Shown here: positions 1 through 9,078 of the stretch, in pieces
Layout of the letters: each line of letters opens with the position of its first letter
Numbering within the stretch: the stretch's first letter is position 1
Origin: an actinobacterium acMicro-4
GTDB taxonomy: Bacteria; Actinomycetota; Actinomycetes; Actinomycetales; Microbacteriaceae
Assembly: GCA_000754445.1 (NCBI GenBank)
Contig: JNSD01000013.1
Span: forward strand, 228,600 to 292,599
Direction: 5' to 3'
Length of the DNA: 64,000 bases
Notes under the pieces: generated by a model
What the model was told of the DNA's origin: nothing
The model's database searches: none
Seen by the model: only the letters and a program-made list of their open reading frames with translations
Position numbers and translations under genes: made by a program

Positions 1-1032
1 CCGGGAAGCGCTACTACGGTGGCTGCGAGTTTGTCGACATCGCAGAGAACCTCGCGATTGAGCGGGCCAAGAAGCTCTTTGGTGCCGCGTATGCCAACGT
101 TCAACCCCATTCTGGTGCCAGTGCCAGTGCGGCTGTGTTGCACGCTCTTGCTCAGCCTGGTGACACGATTTTGGGTCTCGAGTTGGCTCACGGCGGCCAC
201 CTCACTCACGGCATGAAGCTCAACTTCTCCGGGAAGGTCTACAACGCCACCGCCTATGGCGTCGACCCGACTACGTTCCTGATCGACATGAATCGGGTTC
301 GCGACGCTGCACTCGAGCACAAGCCCCGCGTTCTTATTGCCGGATGGTCGGCGTACCCCCGCCACACTGACTTTGCCGCGTTCCGGGCTATTGCCGACGA
401 GGTTGGCGCTTCGCTCTGGGTCGACATGGCTCACTTTGCTGGCTTGGTGGCTGCGGGAGTGCACCCCTCCCCGATTCCCTACGCCGATGTCGTCTCCTCC
501 ACAGTGCATAAGACACTTGGTGGCCCACGCTCTGGCATCATCCTCAGCCGCGATGAGAGCCTTGCCAAAAAACTGAATTCTGCTGTCTTTCCAGGCCAGC
601 AGGGTGGCCCGCTGATGCACGTGATCGCCGCAAAGGCAGTCGCCTTCAAGCTCGCCATGGAGCCAGCTGATGGCAGATGACTCAAGGGCCGCCGGTGTTG
701 ACGTATTGACCGGCGGGACCGATGTTCACCTCGCGCTGGTCGATTTGCGGAATTCACCCATTGATGGCCAGCAGGCTGAGGATCTTCTTCACCACGTGGG
801 CATCACGGTCAACCGCAATGCTGTGCCCTTTGACCCCAGGCCCCCCATGGTGACCTCTGGTGTTCGCATTGGCACCCCAGCCCTTGCCACACGGGGCTTC
901 GGTGACACCGAATTCACGGAAGTGGCCGACATCATTGCTCACACCCTGATGCCATCGCCCGATGTTGAAGCCCTGCAGGCTCGAGTTCACGCGTTGACCT
1001 CGAGGTTCCCGCTCTATCCAGAATTCGGTTAA
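1..1032 (+). pseudogene. glyA: Serine hydroxymethyltransferase, 5'-truncated by the window and internally disrupted
   Basis: SHMT is a PLP enzyme that interconverts serine and glycine and makes 5,10-methylene-THF. The frame is already open at the window edge (GKRYYGGCE motif), so about 50 N-terminal residues lie outside. The PLP lysine is present in [10 protein letters not shown]. The first frame ends after [10 protein letters not shown] with a TGA at 678-680. Homology resumes in another frame from about 667 ([19 protein letters not shown]) and runs to TAA at 1030-1032. Compared with actinobacterial GlyA, about 18-22 residues of the linker helix are missing at the junction, so this is a small deletion plus a frame change and not a single-base slip. 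Because SHMT is normally indispensable, an assembly or sequencing error is as likely as a real pseudogene. It lies 7 bases upstream of folD, a natural one-carbon partner. Confidence 0.85.
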
Positions 1033-1039
1033 GCCACGC

Positions 1040-1921
1040 GTGGTTGCCACACGTTTGGACGGGGTTGCCACAGCAGCTGCCCTGAAAGCCGAGCTGGCGG
1101 GTGTTGTTGCCTCACTGCGGGAACGAGGGGTAATCCCAGGCCTTGGCACCATCCTGGTCGGTGATGACCCGGGGTCACAGTGGTATGTCTCTGGCAAGCA
1201 CAATGACTGCGCTGAGGTGGGCATTGCCTCACACCGGATTGACTTGCCGGCAACGGCAAGCCAGGCGGATGTGTGTGCAGCGATTGACCAGTTCAACAAC
1301 AATCCCGAAGTCACCGGCTACATTGTGCAGTTACCGCTTCCCCCGCACATCGACACCGACGCTGTGTTGGAGCGCATTGACCCCATCAAGGACGCTGATG
1401 GGCTTCACCCGGTCAATCTCGGCCGTTTGGTCAACAAGGTCTCCGGAGAAATCACCACCCCCCTGCCCTGCACGCCTCAGGGAATCGTGGAGCTCGGTAA
1501 CCGCTACGGTTTGCCCTGGGCGGGATCCCACGTGGTGGTGCTCGGGCGTGGTGTGACCGTGGGGCGCCCGATTGGTCTTTTGCTTACCAGGCGTGGACTC
1601 GATGCCACCGTCACCCTCACTCACACGAAGACCCGCAACCTCCAGAGCCTCGTGGCGAGCGCCGACGTGGTGGTTGCGGCTGCTGGCGTTGCCGGCATAG
1701 TGACTAAGGACATGGTCGCCCCTGGGGCGTGGGTATTTGATGTTGGGGTGAGCAGGACCCTCAGTGATGGTGTTGCGAGAGTGGTGGGGGATGTTGACCC
1801 AGGCGTGTTGGAGGTGGCCTCTCATGTGTCACCAAACCCCGGTGGGGTAGGACCCATGACCAGGGCCCTCTTGATGCGTAACGTTGTCGATACTGCACTG
1901 AGGAGTGTGTCTGATGGCTAA
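1040..1921 (+). CDS. folD: Bifunctional methylenetetrahydrofolate dehydrogenase / cyclohydrolase
   Basis: FolD oxidises 5,10-methylene-THF with NADP and hydrolyses the methenyl intermediate to 10-formyl-THF in the cytosol. The 293-residue length is usual for the family. Visible landmarks are the [10 protein letters not shown] active-site stretch, the [13 protein letters not shown] loop and the C-terminal NAD(P)-binding GRGVTVGRP motif followed by a conserved [11 protein letters not shown] end. The start is a GTG just after the glyA stop, and the 3' end overlaps tdk by 8 bases, so glyA-folD-tdk reads as one transcription unit supplying C1 units and thymidylate. Confidence 0.97.
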   Translation: MVATRLDGVATAAALKAELAGVVASLRERGVIPGLGTILVGDDPGSQWYVSGKHNDCAEVGIASHRIDLPATASQADVCAAIDQFNNNPEVTGYIVQLPLPPHIDTDAVLERIDPIKDADGLHPVNLGRLVNKVSGEITTPLPCTPQGIVELGNRYGLPWAGSHVVVLGRGVTVGRPIGLLLTRRGLDATVTLTHTKTRNLQSLVASADVVVAAAGVAGIVTKDMVAPGAWVFDVGVSRTLSDGVARVVGDVDPGVLEVASHVSPNPGGVGPMTRALLMRNVVDTALRSVSDG

Positions 1922-2579
1922 GTTGTATTTTCGCTACGGAGCGATGAACTCGGGTAAGTCCACGTCGCTGTTGCAGGCCGCCTACAACTACGAAGAGCGT
2001 GGGCAACGGGTCATCCTGGCAAAGCCCATCATCGACACCAAGGGTGATCGCACCATCGTTTCTCGCTTGGGCGTTGCGAGGGAAGTGGATGTGGTGATTG
2101 GTCCCGCCACCGATGTTGTGACGCTGATCGACAACGAAGTCGACCGTGTTGCCCGCGAGGGTAAAGGCGCGCCAGCCTGTGTGCTGGTGGATGAATCACA
2201 ATTTCTCTCTCCCAGGCAGGTCGATGATCTGTTCATCATCGCGGTGCGACGGGGAATCCCTGTTCTCGCCTATGGAATACGTACCGACTTTCAAACCGTT
2301 GCTTTTCCGGGTTCTCGTCGGCTCCTTGAGATTGCCCACTCTGTGGAAGAACTCAAGACAATATGTCGCTGTGGCAAGAAAGCCGTGTTTAACGCTCGCA
2401 AGGCAAATGGGCAGTTCATCTTCGATGGCGCCCAGGTCGCCATCGACGGCGTCGATGTCACCTATGAGTCGCTGTGTGGAGACTGCTACCTCGATGAAAG
2501 CGGCGGCCGGTTAGCCAGTGGTTACCAACCAGCGGGCCAGGTTTCCGAGCTCTCCGGACCGGACTCGGACTTTAGCTAA
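1914..2579 (+). CDS. tdk: Thymidine kinase (type II)
   Basis: The protein phosphorylates thymidine to dTMP in the salvage pathway. It is 221 residues long, typical of the zinc-containing bacterial type. The Walker A loop GAMNSGKST sits near residues 9-17, a DESQFL Walker B-like motif follows at mid-length, and two Cys pairs (CRCG and CGDC) form the lid zinc site. An upstream in-frame start at 1905 exists, but the ATG at 1914 gives the canonical N-terminus MAKLYFRYG. It overlaps the end of folD by 8 bases, suggesting translational coupling. Confidence 0.96.
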   Translation: MAKLYFRYGAMNSGKSTSLLQAAYNYEERGQRVILAKPIIDTKGDRTIVSRLGVAREVDVVIGPATDVVTLIDNEVDRVAREGKGAPACVLVDESQFLSPRQVDDLFIIAVRRGIPVLAYGIRTDFQTVAFPGSRRLLEIAHSVEELKTICRCGKKAVFNARKANGQFIFDGAQVAIDGVDVTYESLCGDCYLDESGGRLASGYQPAGQVSELSGPDSDFS

Positions 2580-2583
2580 GCGT

Positions 2584-2625
2584 CGGGGCCAGCGCCTCGG
2601 GGTCAGCGCGCCGGGGTCAGTGGGT
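2584..2625. repeat. 14-bp tandem repeat in register with the tRNA-Pro 3' end
   Basis: CGGGG begins at 2584, 2598, 2612 and 2626, an exact 14-base period. The first three copies carry CGGGG(C/T)CAG. The fourth coincides with the acceptor end of the minus-strand tRNA-Pro (CGGGGTGACAG). The array thus lies directly downstream of the tRNA 3' end and repeats part of it. Confidence 0.7.
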
Positions 2626-2698
2626 CGGGGTGACAGGATTCGAACCTGCGACCTCGTCGTCCCGAACGACGCGCGCTACCAAGCTGCGCCACACCCCG
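2625..2698 (-). tRNA. tRNA-Pro (anticodon CGG)
   Basis: The minus strand folds as a cloverleaf. A 7-bp acceptor stem pairs CGGGGTG with CACCCCG. The anticodon arm CGTCG-TTCGGGA-CGACG shows anticodon CGG, and the T arm contains GGTTCGAATCC. No CCA is encoded: the bases after the discriminator A read CCCA. Confidence 0.95.
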
Positions 2699-2725
2699 CT
2701 CTGCTGGTTCTTGACCCGCAGGGCC

Positions 2726-3676
2726 TCAAGCGTAGCCGATATCGTTTCCGACCAGAGTGACGAGAACGGCCTCTGGCGGGCAGAAAAGTCGGATCGGTGC
2801 GTAGATACTGGTGCCAAGGCCGGCTGAGACGTTGAGGACGCTTGAGCGGCCTCCGTGGTGCCAGTGGCTCACACCCCGGGCTTGAGCGGTGGGGAGATCG
2901 GAATTAGTCGTGAGTGCCCGTCCACCGGGTAAACACACTTGGCCGCCGTGGGTATGTCCGGCGAAAATCATGTCAGCACCGTGGGTGACCAGAGCATTGA
3001 GCACTCGGCGATAAGGAGCGTGGGTCACACCAATCGTGGTGAGTGGATTGTGCGCAGGAGCGCGGTCATCATCCGACTCCCGCAGTTCCTCGAGAATGTC
3101 CGGTAATTCGGACAGAGCATCCTCGCCGTAGTGGGCATCGCCCACCCCAACAAAGTCCAGGGTGTGTCCTCTGATTGTGAGTCGAGTGGCGCCATTGTCG
3201 ATGTCGATCCACCCCAACGTGGTGGCATAAAGTCTCTGCAGTCCCTCAAAGTCCATCGGGGTTCCAGGGCCGTGGCCTACTCGGGAGGGACCCAACAGAT
3301 AGGAGAAGGGGTTCTTGAACCGCGGGGCCAGGCGATCATTCGAGCCGTGGGTGACGACGCCTGGAATTCCAGCGAGGGGCAGAAGTGCCTCGGTGAGAGC
3401 GTGCAGCCCATCGGGGTGGCCTAAGAAATCTCCGGTGCCAACGACAAGGTCGGGGGCTGTGGCGGCAAGTTCTCGAATCCAGGCGATTGCCGAGGTGTTC
3501 CACGGTGCCATGTGGATATCACTGAGGTGAAGAATCGTGATCGGTTCACTACCCGCCTCAAGACTAGGGACCACGTCGTGGCGCAGGGTGAACCGGTTCT
3601 TTTCCACCAGGCTTCCCCAGGCAGCAACACCGAGAGCGAGAGCGCCCGCTATGCCAAGACCTGAACCACGGGCCAT
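2726..3676 (-). CDS. Membrane-anchored metallophosphoesterase (YkuE/YaeI-like)
   Basis: This is a calcineurin-like phosphoesterase of 316 residues. Metal-binding motifs appear in the usual order: LHLSDIHM (D-x-H), GTGDFLGH (GD), a GSND variant of GNHD, a lone His in GVTHAPY and AGHTHGGQ (GHTH). An N-terminal hydrophobic stretch just after MARGSG suggests a membrane anchor facing outward. The start at 3676 gives a TAATG junction with the upstream penicillin-binding protein, so the two are translationally coupled. Related actinobacterial genes also sit beside a PASTA PBP, suggesting a cell-envelope role. The substrate cannot be told from sequence. Confidence 0.9.
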   Translation of the reverse strand: MARGSGLGIAGALALGVAAWGSLVEKNRFTLRHDVVPSLEAGSEPITILHLSDIHMAPWNTSAIAWIRELAATAPDLVVGTGDFLGHPDGLHALTEALLPLAGIPGVVTHGSNDRLAPRFKNPFSYLLGPSRVGHGPGTPMDFEGLQRLYATTLGWIDIDNGATRLTIRGHTLDFVGVGDAHYGEDALSELPDILEELRESDDDRAPAHNPLTTIGVTHAPYRRVLNALVTHGADMIFAGHTHGGQVCLPGGRALTTNSDLPTAQARGVSHWHHGGRSSVLNVSAGLGTSIYAPIRLFCPPEAVLVTLVGNDIGYA

Positions 3677-6243
3677 TAGTCCAGGAACAGGTCGTCGGTG
3701 GGTGCTGGCTCCGTGCCACAGGACACCTGAATCTGAAGCCCGGCATAGTTCCAAATCTGCGCGCCAGAAGCCGGAGCATGGGCGGCAACAACACCTTGAC
3801 TGGGGTCACTGCCAGGGCTTCCCGCAACACAGGTGAATGCGCGCGGTCCGGTCATGGCGGCGGCGTCCATGGCTTGGTTCGCAGCACTCACGCTCAAACC
3901 CACCAGGTTTGGCATCACCAGGTTTCCGAGCGTTTCCCCGCCTCCCCCGGCCACCACGCGAACAATCATTCCTCGGGCGAGGAGGGTGCCAGCGGCTGGC
4001 TCAAAAAGGCCGACGCGACCCCCGACTATGCCAGTGGTCACCTCAAGCCTCAAGCCGAGGCTCTCCAACAAAATGGCGGCCGCGTCAGTTGTGAGCCCAG
4101 TGATGTCGGGGAGTGTGATGCCACTTCCCTGCATCAACCGGTCAGGGACAGCGGGGAACGCTTCGCCACCGTATTGCTCGTTCGCGGTTTGCATGATGAC
4201 ACGGAAAATATCGTGGCGAAGGACGGTTCCATTGCGATAGCGCTTGAGGCTATAGTCACCCAGCACATTTCCTACCCAGACGGCAGTCGCCACGTTCGTG
4301 CTCGAGCCGACCATCCAGGTTTGGACCTGGCTGTCGGTGGTTCCAGTCTTCCCAATGACGGGAACGTCGCCACCGGGGTTAGCGCGTGTTCCTGTTCCAC
4401 CGGTGATCACTGATCTCATCGGTGCAGCGGCAGCTGCGGCAACATCCGGGGTGATGCCCTGGCGACACGATGGCGTCTGACCGGGAATCTCTTGGCCGGA
4501 GGCCGTCACGAAGCGGTCCACCAGGATCGGTTCACACACGATGCCGTCGTTGGCGATTGCCGCGAACGCGGTTGCCATCGTCAGCGGAGCGATTTCGTTG
4601 GTGCCAAGCACCGCCGAGGGGTTCGTTTGGAGAGGGCCACCGTCGGCACGCCCAACGCCCAAGGACTCGGCAGCGGAGCGAATTTCACACTGGTCCAGCT
4701 GCTCCGCCATCGAGGCGTAGGCCGAGTTGATGGACCGCACTGTCGCTTCGAACACCGTGGCGGAGGGGATAATCAAATCGGCGGAGTTCTTAAAGGGCCA
4801 GGGTCCAAACCACGGGCCACCACCATCACCGCAGGTGTCGAGGAAAGCGGCCTGATCGAGTTCGAGTCTGGAGGCGTCAACAACTTCGCTCAGGCCATAG
4901 CCGCGTTGCAACCAGGCAATGAGGGCAAAGATTTTGTAGGTCGATCCGACCTGGAACCCACTGGATCCGCCATAGGGGCGGTCGGTGGAGAAGTTCACCG
5001 CGGTCGCACCGGGGCCATCACCGTCTTCAGAGTCGTTGAAGATTTTGTTTTGGGCCATAGTGAGGATCCGACCGGTAGTGACCTCAACGCTGGTGGTAGC
5101 ACTTCCCAGATCAAAGAGTTCTTCTTCGCTGGGCACCAGTTCCCACACCCGGTCTTGAGCAATGGTCTGTAGAGACATATTGAGCGTCGTGTACACATCC
5201 AGGCCACCAATGCGCCAGCGGCTAATGCGCTCTTCAGGGGTTGCTCCGAGGCTGTCAAAATTCTCGACATTCTTGACCACGTAGTCGCAGAAGTACTTGG
5301 CATACTCGTTGGCTGCAATGCAGCCGGCGCTTGGCGGTGAGAGCTTCACAAAGTTGGCATTGACGGGAATCGCAATCGCGGTGTTGTATTCGGCTTCGCT
5401 CAGGTAACCCTCGCTGAACATGTTTCCAAGAATCACGTCGCGCCGGGCCTGGTTGGCCTCGTAGTTCTCCGGGTTGCCCAAGTTCCTGGTCGTTGGGTAT
5501 TGCACGATCGCCATCAAACTGGCGGCTTGAGCCGGGCTGAGGTCTGATGCGGGGGTGCCGAAATAGCGCTGGGCTGCGGTCTGGACACCGTAGGTGTTGC
5601 CACCAAATCCGGTGATATTCAAGTAGGCCTGCAAGATTTCCTCTTTGGTGAACTGCTTTTCCAGTCCAATTGCGAGCTTCATTTCATTGAGCTTGCGTTG
5701 GAAGCTTGTCTCAACAGCGGCCGCGTAGGCCGCATCGCGCTCTTCCTCGGTGGGCAAGAATTGTGAACGCTGGATATAAGCGTTCTTCACCAGCTGCATG
5801 GTCAGCGTGGAGGCACCACTCTCGATGTCTCCCGAGAGAACGTTGCCAAGCGCCGCACGAACCACAGAATTCACGTCCACACCGGTGTGCTCGAAGAAAC
5901 GACGGTCTTCACCAGCGATTGCAGCATTAATGAGGTGAGGGGACATGTCATCCAGGCTCACCTCTTCGCGGTCCTGAAAGTAGACCTCGGCAATCTTCGT
6001 GTAGCCATCGGCGGAGTTGTTTGTGGTGTAGGCCCAGAGGGTGTTCTTCTGGGCCTGCTCACCAACCTCGATGAACTCGGGAAGAGAGTCAAAAACACCG
6101 ATGGCACTGTTCGCGCCGACGCTCGCAACCGCGAGGGTGGGAGCAATCATCGCGGTGACCATGAGCCCTGCGAGTGCGCCAAACCCGGAGATACCCAGAA
6201 GCGCTTTGGCGAAGTTACCTGGTGTTCTACCTGAATCGGACAT
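3676..6243 (-). CDS. ponA: Bifunctional penicillin-binding protein (GT51 glycosyltransferase / transpeptidase) with PASTA repeats
   Basis: This class A PBP polymerises and cross-links peptidoglycan at the outer face of the membrane. It has 855 residues. An N-terminal membrane segment lies at about 20-45. The GT51 domain carries E112-D113 in GEDRRFFEHTGVD and GASTLTMQ near 143-150. The transpeptidase domain has SxxK at S434-K437, SxN at S504-N506 and KTG at 632-634. Two PASTA-like segments (PDITGLTTDAA and PNLVGLSVSAAN) lie between about 700 and 850 and probably sense or bind muropeptides. The layout matches mycobacterial PonA2; the symbol is the general family name. It is coupled to the downstream metallophosphoesterase. 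Confidence 0.95.
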   Translation of the reverse strand: MSDSGRTPGNFAKALLGISGFGALAGLMVTAMIAPTLAVASVGANSAIGVFDSLPEFIEVGEQAQKNTLWAYTTNNSADGYTKIAEVYFQDREEVSLDDMSPHLINAAIAGEDRRFFEHTGVDVNSVVRAALGNVLSGDIESGASTLTMQLVKNAYIQRSQFLPTEEERDAAYAAAVETSFQRKLNEMKLAIGLEKQFTKEEILQAYLNITGFGGNTYGVQTAAQRYFGTPASDLSPAQAASLMAIVQYPTTRNLGNPENYEANQARRDVILGNMFSEGYLSEAEYNTAIAIPVNANFVKLSPPSAGCIAANEYAKYFCDYVVKNVENFDSLGATPEERISRWRIGGLDVYTTLNMSLQTIAQDRVWELVPSEEELFDLGSATTSVEVTTGRILTMAQNKIFNDSEDGDGPGATAVNFSTDRPYGGSSGFQVGSTYKIFALIAWLQRGYGLSEVVDASRLELDQAAFLDTCGDGGGPWFGPWPFKNSADLIIPSATVFEATVRSINSAYASMAEQLDQCEIRSAAESLGVGRADGGPLQTNPSAVLGTNEIAPLTMATAFAAIANDGIVCEPILVDRFVTASGQEIPGQTPSCRQGITPDVAAAAAAPMRSVITGGTGTRANPGGDVPVIGKTGTTDSQVQTWMVGSSTNVATAVWVGNVLGDYSLKRYRNGTVLRHDIFRVIMQTANEQYGGEAFPAVPDRLMQGSGITLPDITGLTTDAAAILLESLGLRLEVTTGIVGGRVGLFEPAAGTLLARGMIVRVVAGGGGETLGNLVMPNLVGLSVSAANQAMDAAAMTGPRAFTCVAGSPGSDPSQGVVAAHAPASGAQIWNYAGLQIQVSCGTEPAPTDDLFLD

Positions 6244-6294
6244 GTCTTCAGGGTACCCAATGCTTGCCTATGATTGGCTCACAAGGGGGTTTTT

Positions 6295-6450
6295 ATGACG
6301 CAGTACGAGTACATCACCACACCGCTCATCATTCACAACACCACCGCCATCCTCAATAACTGGGGTGATAAGGGCTGGGAGTTGGTCCAGATCGTTACCG
6401 GCCCAGAGGGTGGGCTCGTCGCATATTTCAAGCGTCCTAAGGAGGACTAA
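6295..6450 (+). CDS. Small DUF4177-like protein (51 aa)
   Basis: An ATG at 6295 opens a 51-residue frame beginning MTQYEYITTPL and ending YFKRPKED with TAA at 6448-6450. The pattern of an N-terminal YEY strand followed by NNWGDKGWELVQ is that of the DUF4177 family of short alpha/beta proteins, whose function is unknown. The next gene's GTG start follows with no spacer, so the two are very likely co-translated. In other actinobacteria a DUF4177 gene also precedes a RidA gene, which supports this being real. Confidence 0.85.
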   Translation: MTQYEYITTPLIIHNTTAILNNWGDKGWELVQIVTGPEGGLVAYFKRPKED

Positions 6451-6921
6451 GTGGGCCAGATCAGTGCTCGTCTCAGTGATTTAGGAATTGCCATCCCCCA
6501 GGTGGCAAAGCCGGTGGCTGCGTATGTCCCAGCGATGGTGACCGGCAACCTCCTTTACACGGCGGGTCAATTGCCCTTTGTTGATGGGGCGCTTGTCCAG
6601 ACCGGCAAAGTGGGAGCCGAGGTGTCTCCCGCCCAGGGTGCGGAGCTTGCCAGGATTTGCGTTCTGAACGCACTCGCTGCTGCTCAGAGCGTGTTGGGTT
6701 CCTTGGAGACCATCACTCGGGTCGTGAAAGTGAACGGCTATGTTGCCTCCCACCCCGATTTCATCGGCCAACCTCAGGTTCTCAACGGCGCCTCTGAACT
6801 CTTGGCAGAAATCTTCGGTGACAAAGGTCTTCACGCCAGAGCAGCCGTCGGTGTCGCGGTGTTGCCCCTGGACGCTCCGGTTGAAGTCGAACTGATTCTG
6901 GAGTTTGCGCCTAGTCGTTAA
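6451..6921 (+). CDS. RidA/YjgF-family protein (Rid deaminase-like)
   Basis: The 156-residue protein belongs to the YjgF/YER057c/UK114 superfamily. RidA proper hydrolyses reactive enamine/imine intermediates released by PLP enzymes. Family marks are LLYTAGQLPF near the N-terminus, the middle CVLNALAAAQSVLG helix and the C-terminal VAVLPLDAPVEVELILEF. It is longer than classical RidA (about 130 aa) and resembles the actinobacterial subgroup. The canonical Arg of RidA is not obvious, so catalytic equivalence is uncertain. The GTG start abuts the TAA of the preceding small gene. The 3' end overlaps the convergent acs gene by 11 bases. Confidence 0.88.
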   Translation: MGQISARLSDLGIAIPQVAKPVAAYVPAMVTGNLLYTAGQLPFVDGALVQTGKVGAEVSPAQGAELARICVLNALAAAQSVLGSLETITRVVKVNGYVASHPDFIGQPQVLNGASELLAEIFGDKGLHARAAVGVAVLPLDAPVEVELILEFAPSR

Positions 6922-8869
6922 CGGCAGTGTTAATGGTGCGCACCACTGTTGTGTCAGTCAGCGTGGTGGTGTCACCGATCTCACGCCCCTCAGCAATGTC
7001 GCGCAGAAGACGGCGCATGATTTTCCCAGAGCGGGTTTTTGGCAACTCACTCACCACAAAGACTGTGCGGGGTTTGGCAATCGCGCCAATTTGTTCACCC
7101 ACCCAGGTGCGAATCTGCTGAGACACTTCATCGTCACTCAGCGTTCCCACGAAGCGCGACTTGAGAATGACAAACGCGACCACTGCTTGACCAGTCGTCT
7201 CATCGGCAGCCCCGACCACCGCAGCTTCAGCTGTCATCGGGTGGGCAACAATCGCCGATTCGATTTCCATAGTGGACAAGCGGTGTCCTGAGACGTTCAT
7301 GACATCATCCACTCGACCGAGCAACCACACATCGCCATCGACATCGAGGTGGGCGCCATCGCCAGCAAAGTATCGATCCCCAAACTTTGACCAGTAGGTG
7401 TCCTGGTAGCGCTCGGGGTCGCCCCAGATGCCCCGCAACATCGAAGGCCAGGGCTCGGTGATGACCAGCAGGCCGCTCCCATCTGGTCCGACCGGTGCAC
7501 CTTCGTCCGTGACCACATCAACGCTGATGCCTGGCATCGGCACCTGGGCGCTGCCAGGTTTCGTTGAGGTGATTCCCGGCAGAGCACTGATCATGATCGC
7601 GCCGGTTTCTGTTTGCCACCAGGTGTCAACAACGGGCGTCGTGCCCCCACCAATGACGTCTCGATACCACATCCAGGCCTCTGGATTAATGGGCTCTCCC
7701 ACGCTGCCGAGGACGCGGAGCGAGCTCAAGTCAAACTTCTGGGGGATCTCACGACCAAGCTTCATGAAGGTTCTAATCGCGGTGGGGGCGGTGTAGAAAA
7801 TGCTGACCCGGTATTTTTCGATGATCTCCCACCAGCGCCCAGGGTGCGGGGTATCGGGGGTTCCCTCATAGATGACCTGGGTGGCGCCATTGGCCAGTGG
7901 GCCATAGACCACATAGCTGTGGCCGGTGATCCAGCCCACATCGGCGGTGCACCAGTAGACGTCACTCTCTGGGTGCAGATCAAAGATGTTCTTGTGGGTA
8001 AAGGCCGCCTGGGTGAGGTAACCACCAGAGGTGTGCAGGATGCCCTTGGGCTTACCCGTGGTTCCCGACGTATACAAAATGAACAGTGGGTTTTCAGCCT
8101 CAAAAGCCTCCGCGGTGTGTTCACTACTCTGGGCGGCAATCTCGTCGTGCCACCAGAAATCCAGGCCCTCACGCCACTCGACATCGTTCCCACCGCGCTT
8201 GACGACGATGACTGAGCGCACGTTGGTTTTACCATCAGCGAGCGCCTGATCGACAGCTGGCTTGAGAGCAAACACCGAGCCTTTACGATGACCGCCATCG
8301 GCGGTGATCACGATGCTGGCATCGGCATCATCGATGCGAGCACGAAGGCTCTCCGCACTAAACCCGCCAAATACGACGGAGTGGATTGCTCCCAGGCGCG
8401 CCACGGCGAACATGGCAATGACGGCCTCAGGGATGAGTGGCATATAGACAATGACTCGTTCGCCAGCCTTCACCCCGTGGGCGATCAGCATGTTGGCGGC
8501 CTTCCTAACCTCGGTCGTGAGCTCCGCGTAGGTAATGGCCCGGGAGTCGCCAGGTTCACCCTCAAAGTGGAGTGCAACCCGGTTTCCCAGTCCAGCCTCG
8601 ACATGGCGATCAAGGCAGTTATAGGCGACATTCAGAGCGCCATCGGCGAACCAGCGGGCGAATGGCGGATTAGACCAGTCGAGAGTCTGGGTGAAGGGCG
8701 TGTGCCAGTACAGGAGTTCCCGGGCTTGATCGGCCCAGAAGCCCACGCGATCCTTCGCTGCCGCGGCATACAGCTCGGGCTTAGCTACGGCTGTGCGCTG
8801 GAATTCGGAACTCGGCGGAAAACGCCGTTCCTCATTCAGAAGGTTGCCACCCTGGGGCGAATCGGACAT
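6911..8869 (-). CDS. acs: Acetyl-CoA synthetase (AMP-forming)
   Basis: Acs activates acetate to acetyl-CoA through acetyl-AMP, allowing scavenging of external or overflow acetate. The 652-residue length is typical. The AMP-binding motif YTSGTTGKPKG, the DTWWQTETG core and the C-terminal SGKIMRRLLRDIA containing the acetylatable lysine are all present. The last feature implies control by reversible lysine acetylation. The gene is monocistronic, convergent with ridA and divergent from the Tad pilus locus. Confidence 0.97.
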   Translation of the reverse strand: MSDSPQGGNLLNEERRFPPSSEFQRTAVAKPELYAAAAKDRVGFWADQARELLYWHTPFTQTLDWSNPPFARWFADGALNVAYNCLDRHVEAGLGNRVALHFEGEPGDSRAITYAELTTEVRKAANMLIAHGVKAGERVIVYMPLIPEAVIAMFAVARLGAIHSVVFGGFSAESLRARIDDADASIVITADGGHRKGSVFALKPAVDQALADGKTNVRSVIVVKRGGNDVEWREGLDFWWHDEIAAQSSEHTAEAFEAENPLFILYTSGTTGKPKGILHTSGGYLTQAAFTHKNIFDLHPESDVYWCTADVGWITGHSYVVYGPLANGATQVIYEGTPDTPHPGRWWEIIEKYRVSIFYTAPTAIRTFMKLGREIPQKFDLSSLRVLGSVGEPINPEAWMWYRDVIGGGTTPVVDTWWQTETGAIMISALPGITSTKPGSAQVPMPGISVDVVTDEGAPVGPDGSGLLVITEPWPSMLRGIWGDPERYQDTYWSKFGDRYFAGDGAHLDVDGDVWLLGRVDDVMNVSGHRLSTMEIESAIVAHPMTAEAAVVGAADETTGQAVVAFVILKSRFVGTLSDDEVSQQIRTWVGEQIGAIAKPRTVFVVSELPKTRSGKIMRRLLRDIAEGREIGDTTTLTDTTVVRTINTAVND

Positions 8870-9078
8870 CTTTATCCTCTATCAATTGACTCGCGCTACC
8901 TGGGGGCGCGATGCGAGCACCGACCAGGTAAGTGTAGAACAGGTCGGGCGCACCGAACATCTGCACCGAACCTCCGCACGGAACATCTGCCCGGGACATC
9001 CGTTCTGCCTGTCACCGGGTTGTCCACAGTTCTCTCCCCGACCCCCCGAGCCCAGAGCACGAGGGCGATGCTGGTGCC
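8870..9078. promoter_or_regulatory. Divergent acs / tad intergenic region with a direct repeat and a DnaA-box-like 9-mer
   Basis: This 209-bp gap must carry the promoters of acs (leftward) and the Tad operon (rightward). GAACATCTGC occurs twice, at 8955 and 8981, 26 bp apart. TTGTCCACA, which matches the actinobacterial DnaA-box consensus, is at 9020-9028. One such box does not make an origin. No clear -10/-35 pair could be fixed by eye. Confidence 0.4.

Noticed and set aside
4492..5172. A 226-codon plus-strand frame opposite the PBP
   Set aside because: It lies wholly within the transpeptidase domain of a certain gene and shows no domain of its own.
9020..9028. DnaA box as sign of a replication origin
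   Set aside because: A single 9-mer without dnaA, dnaN or further boxes is not an origin.
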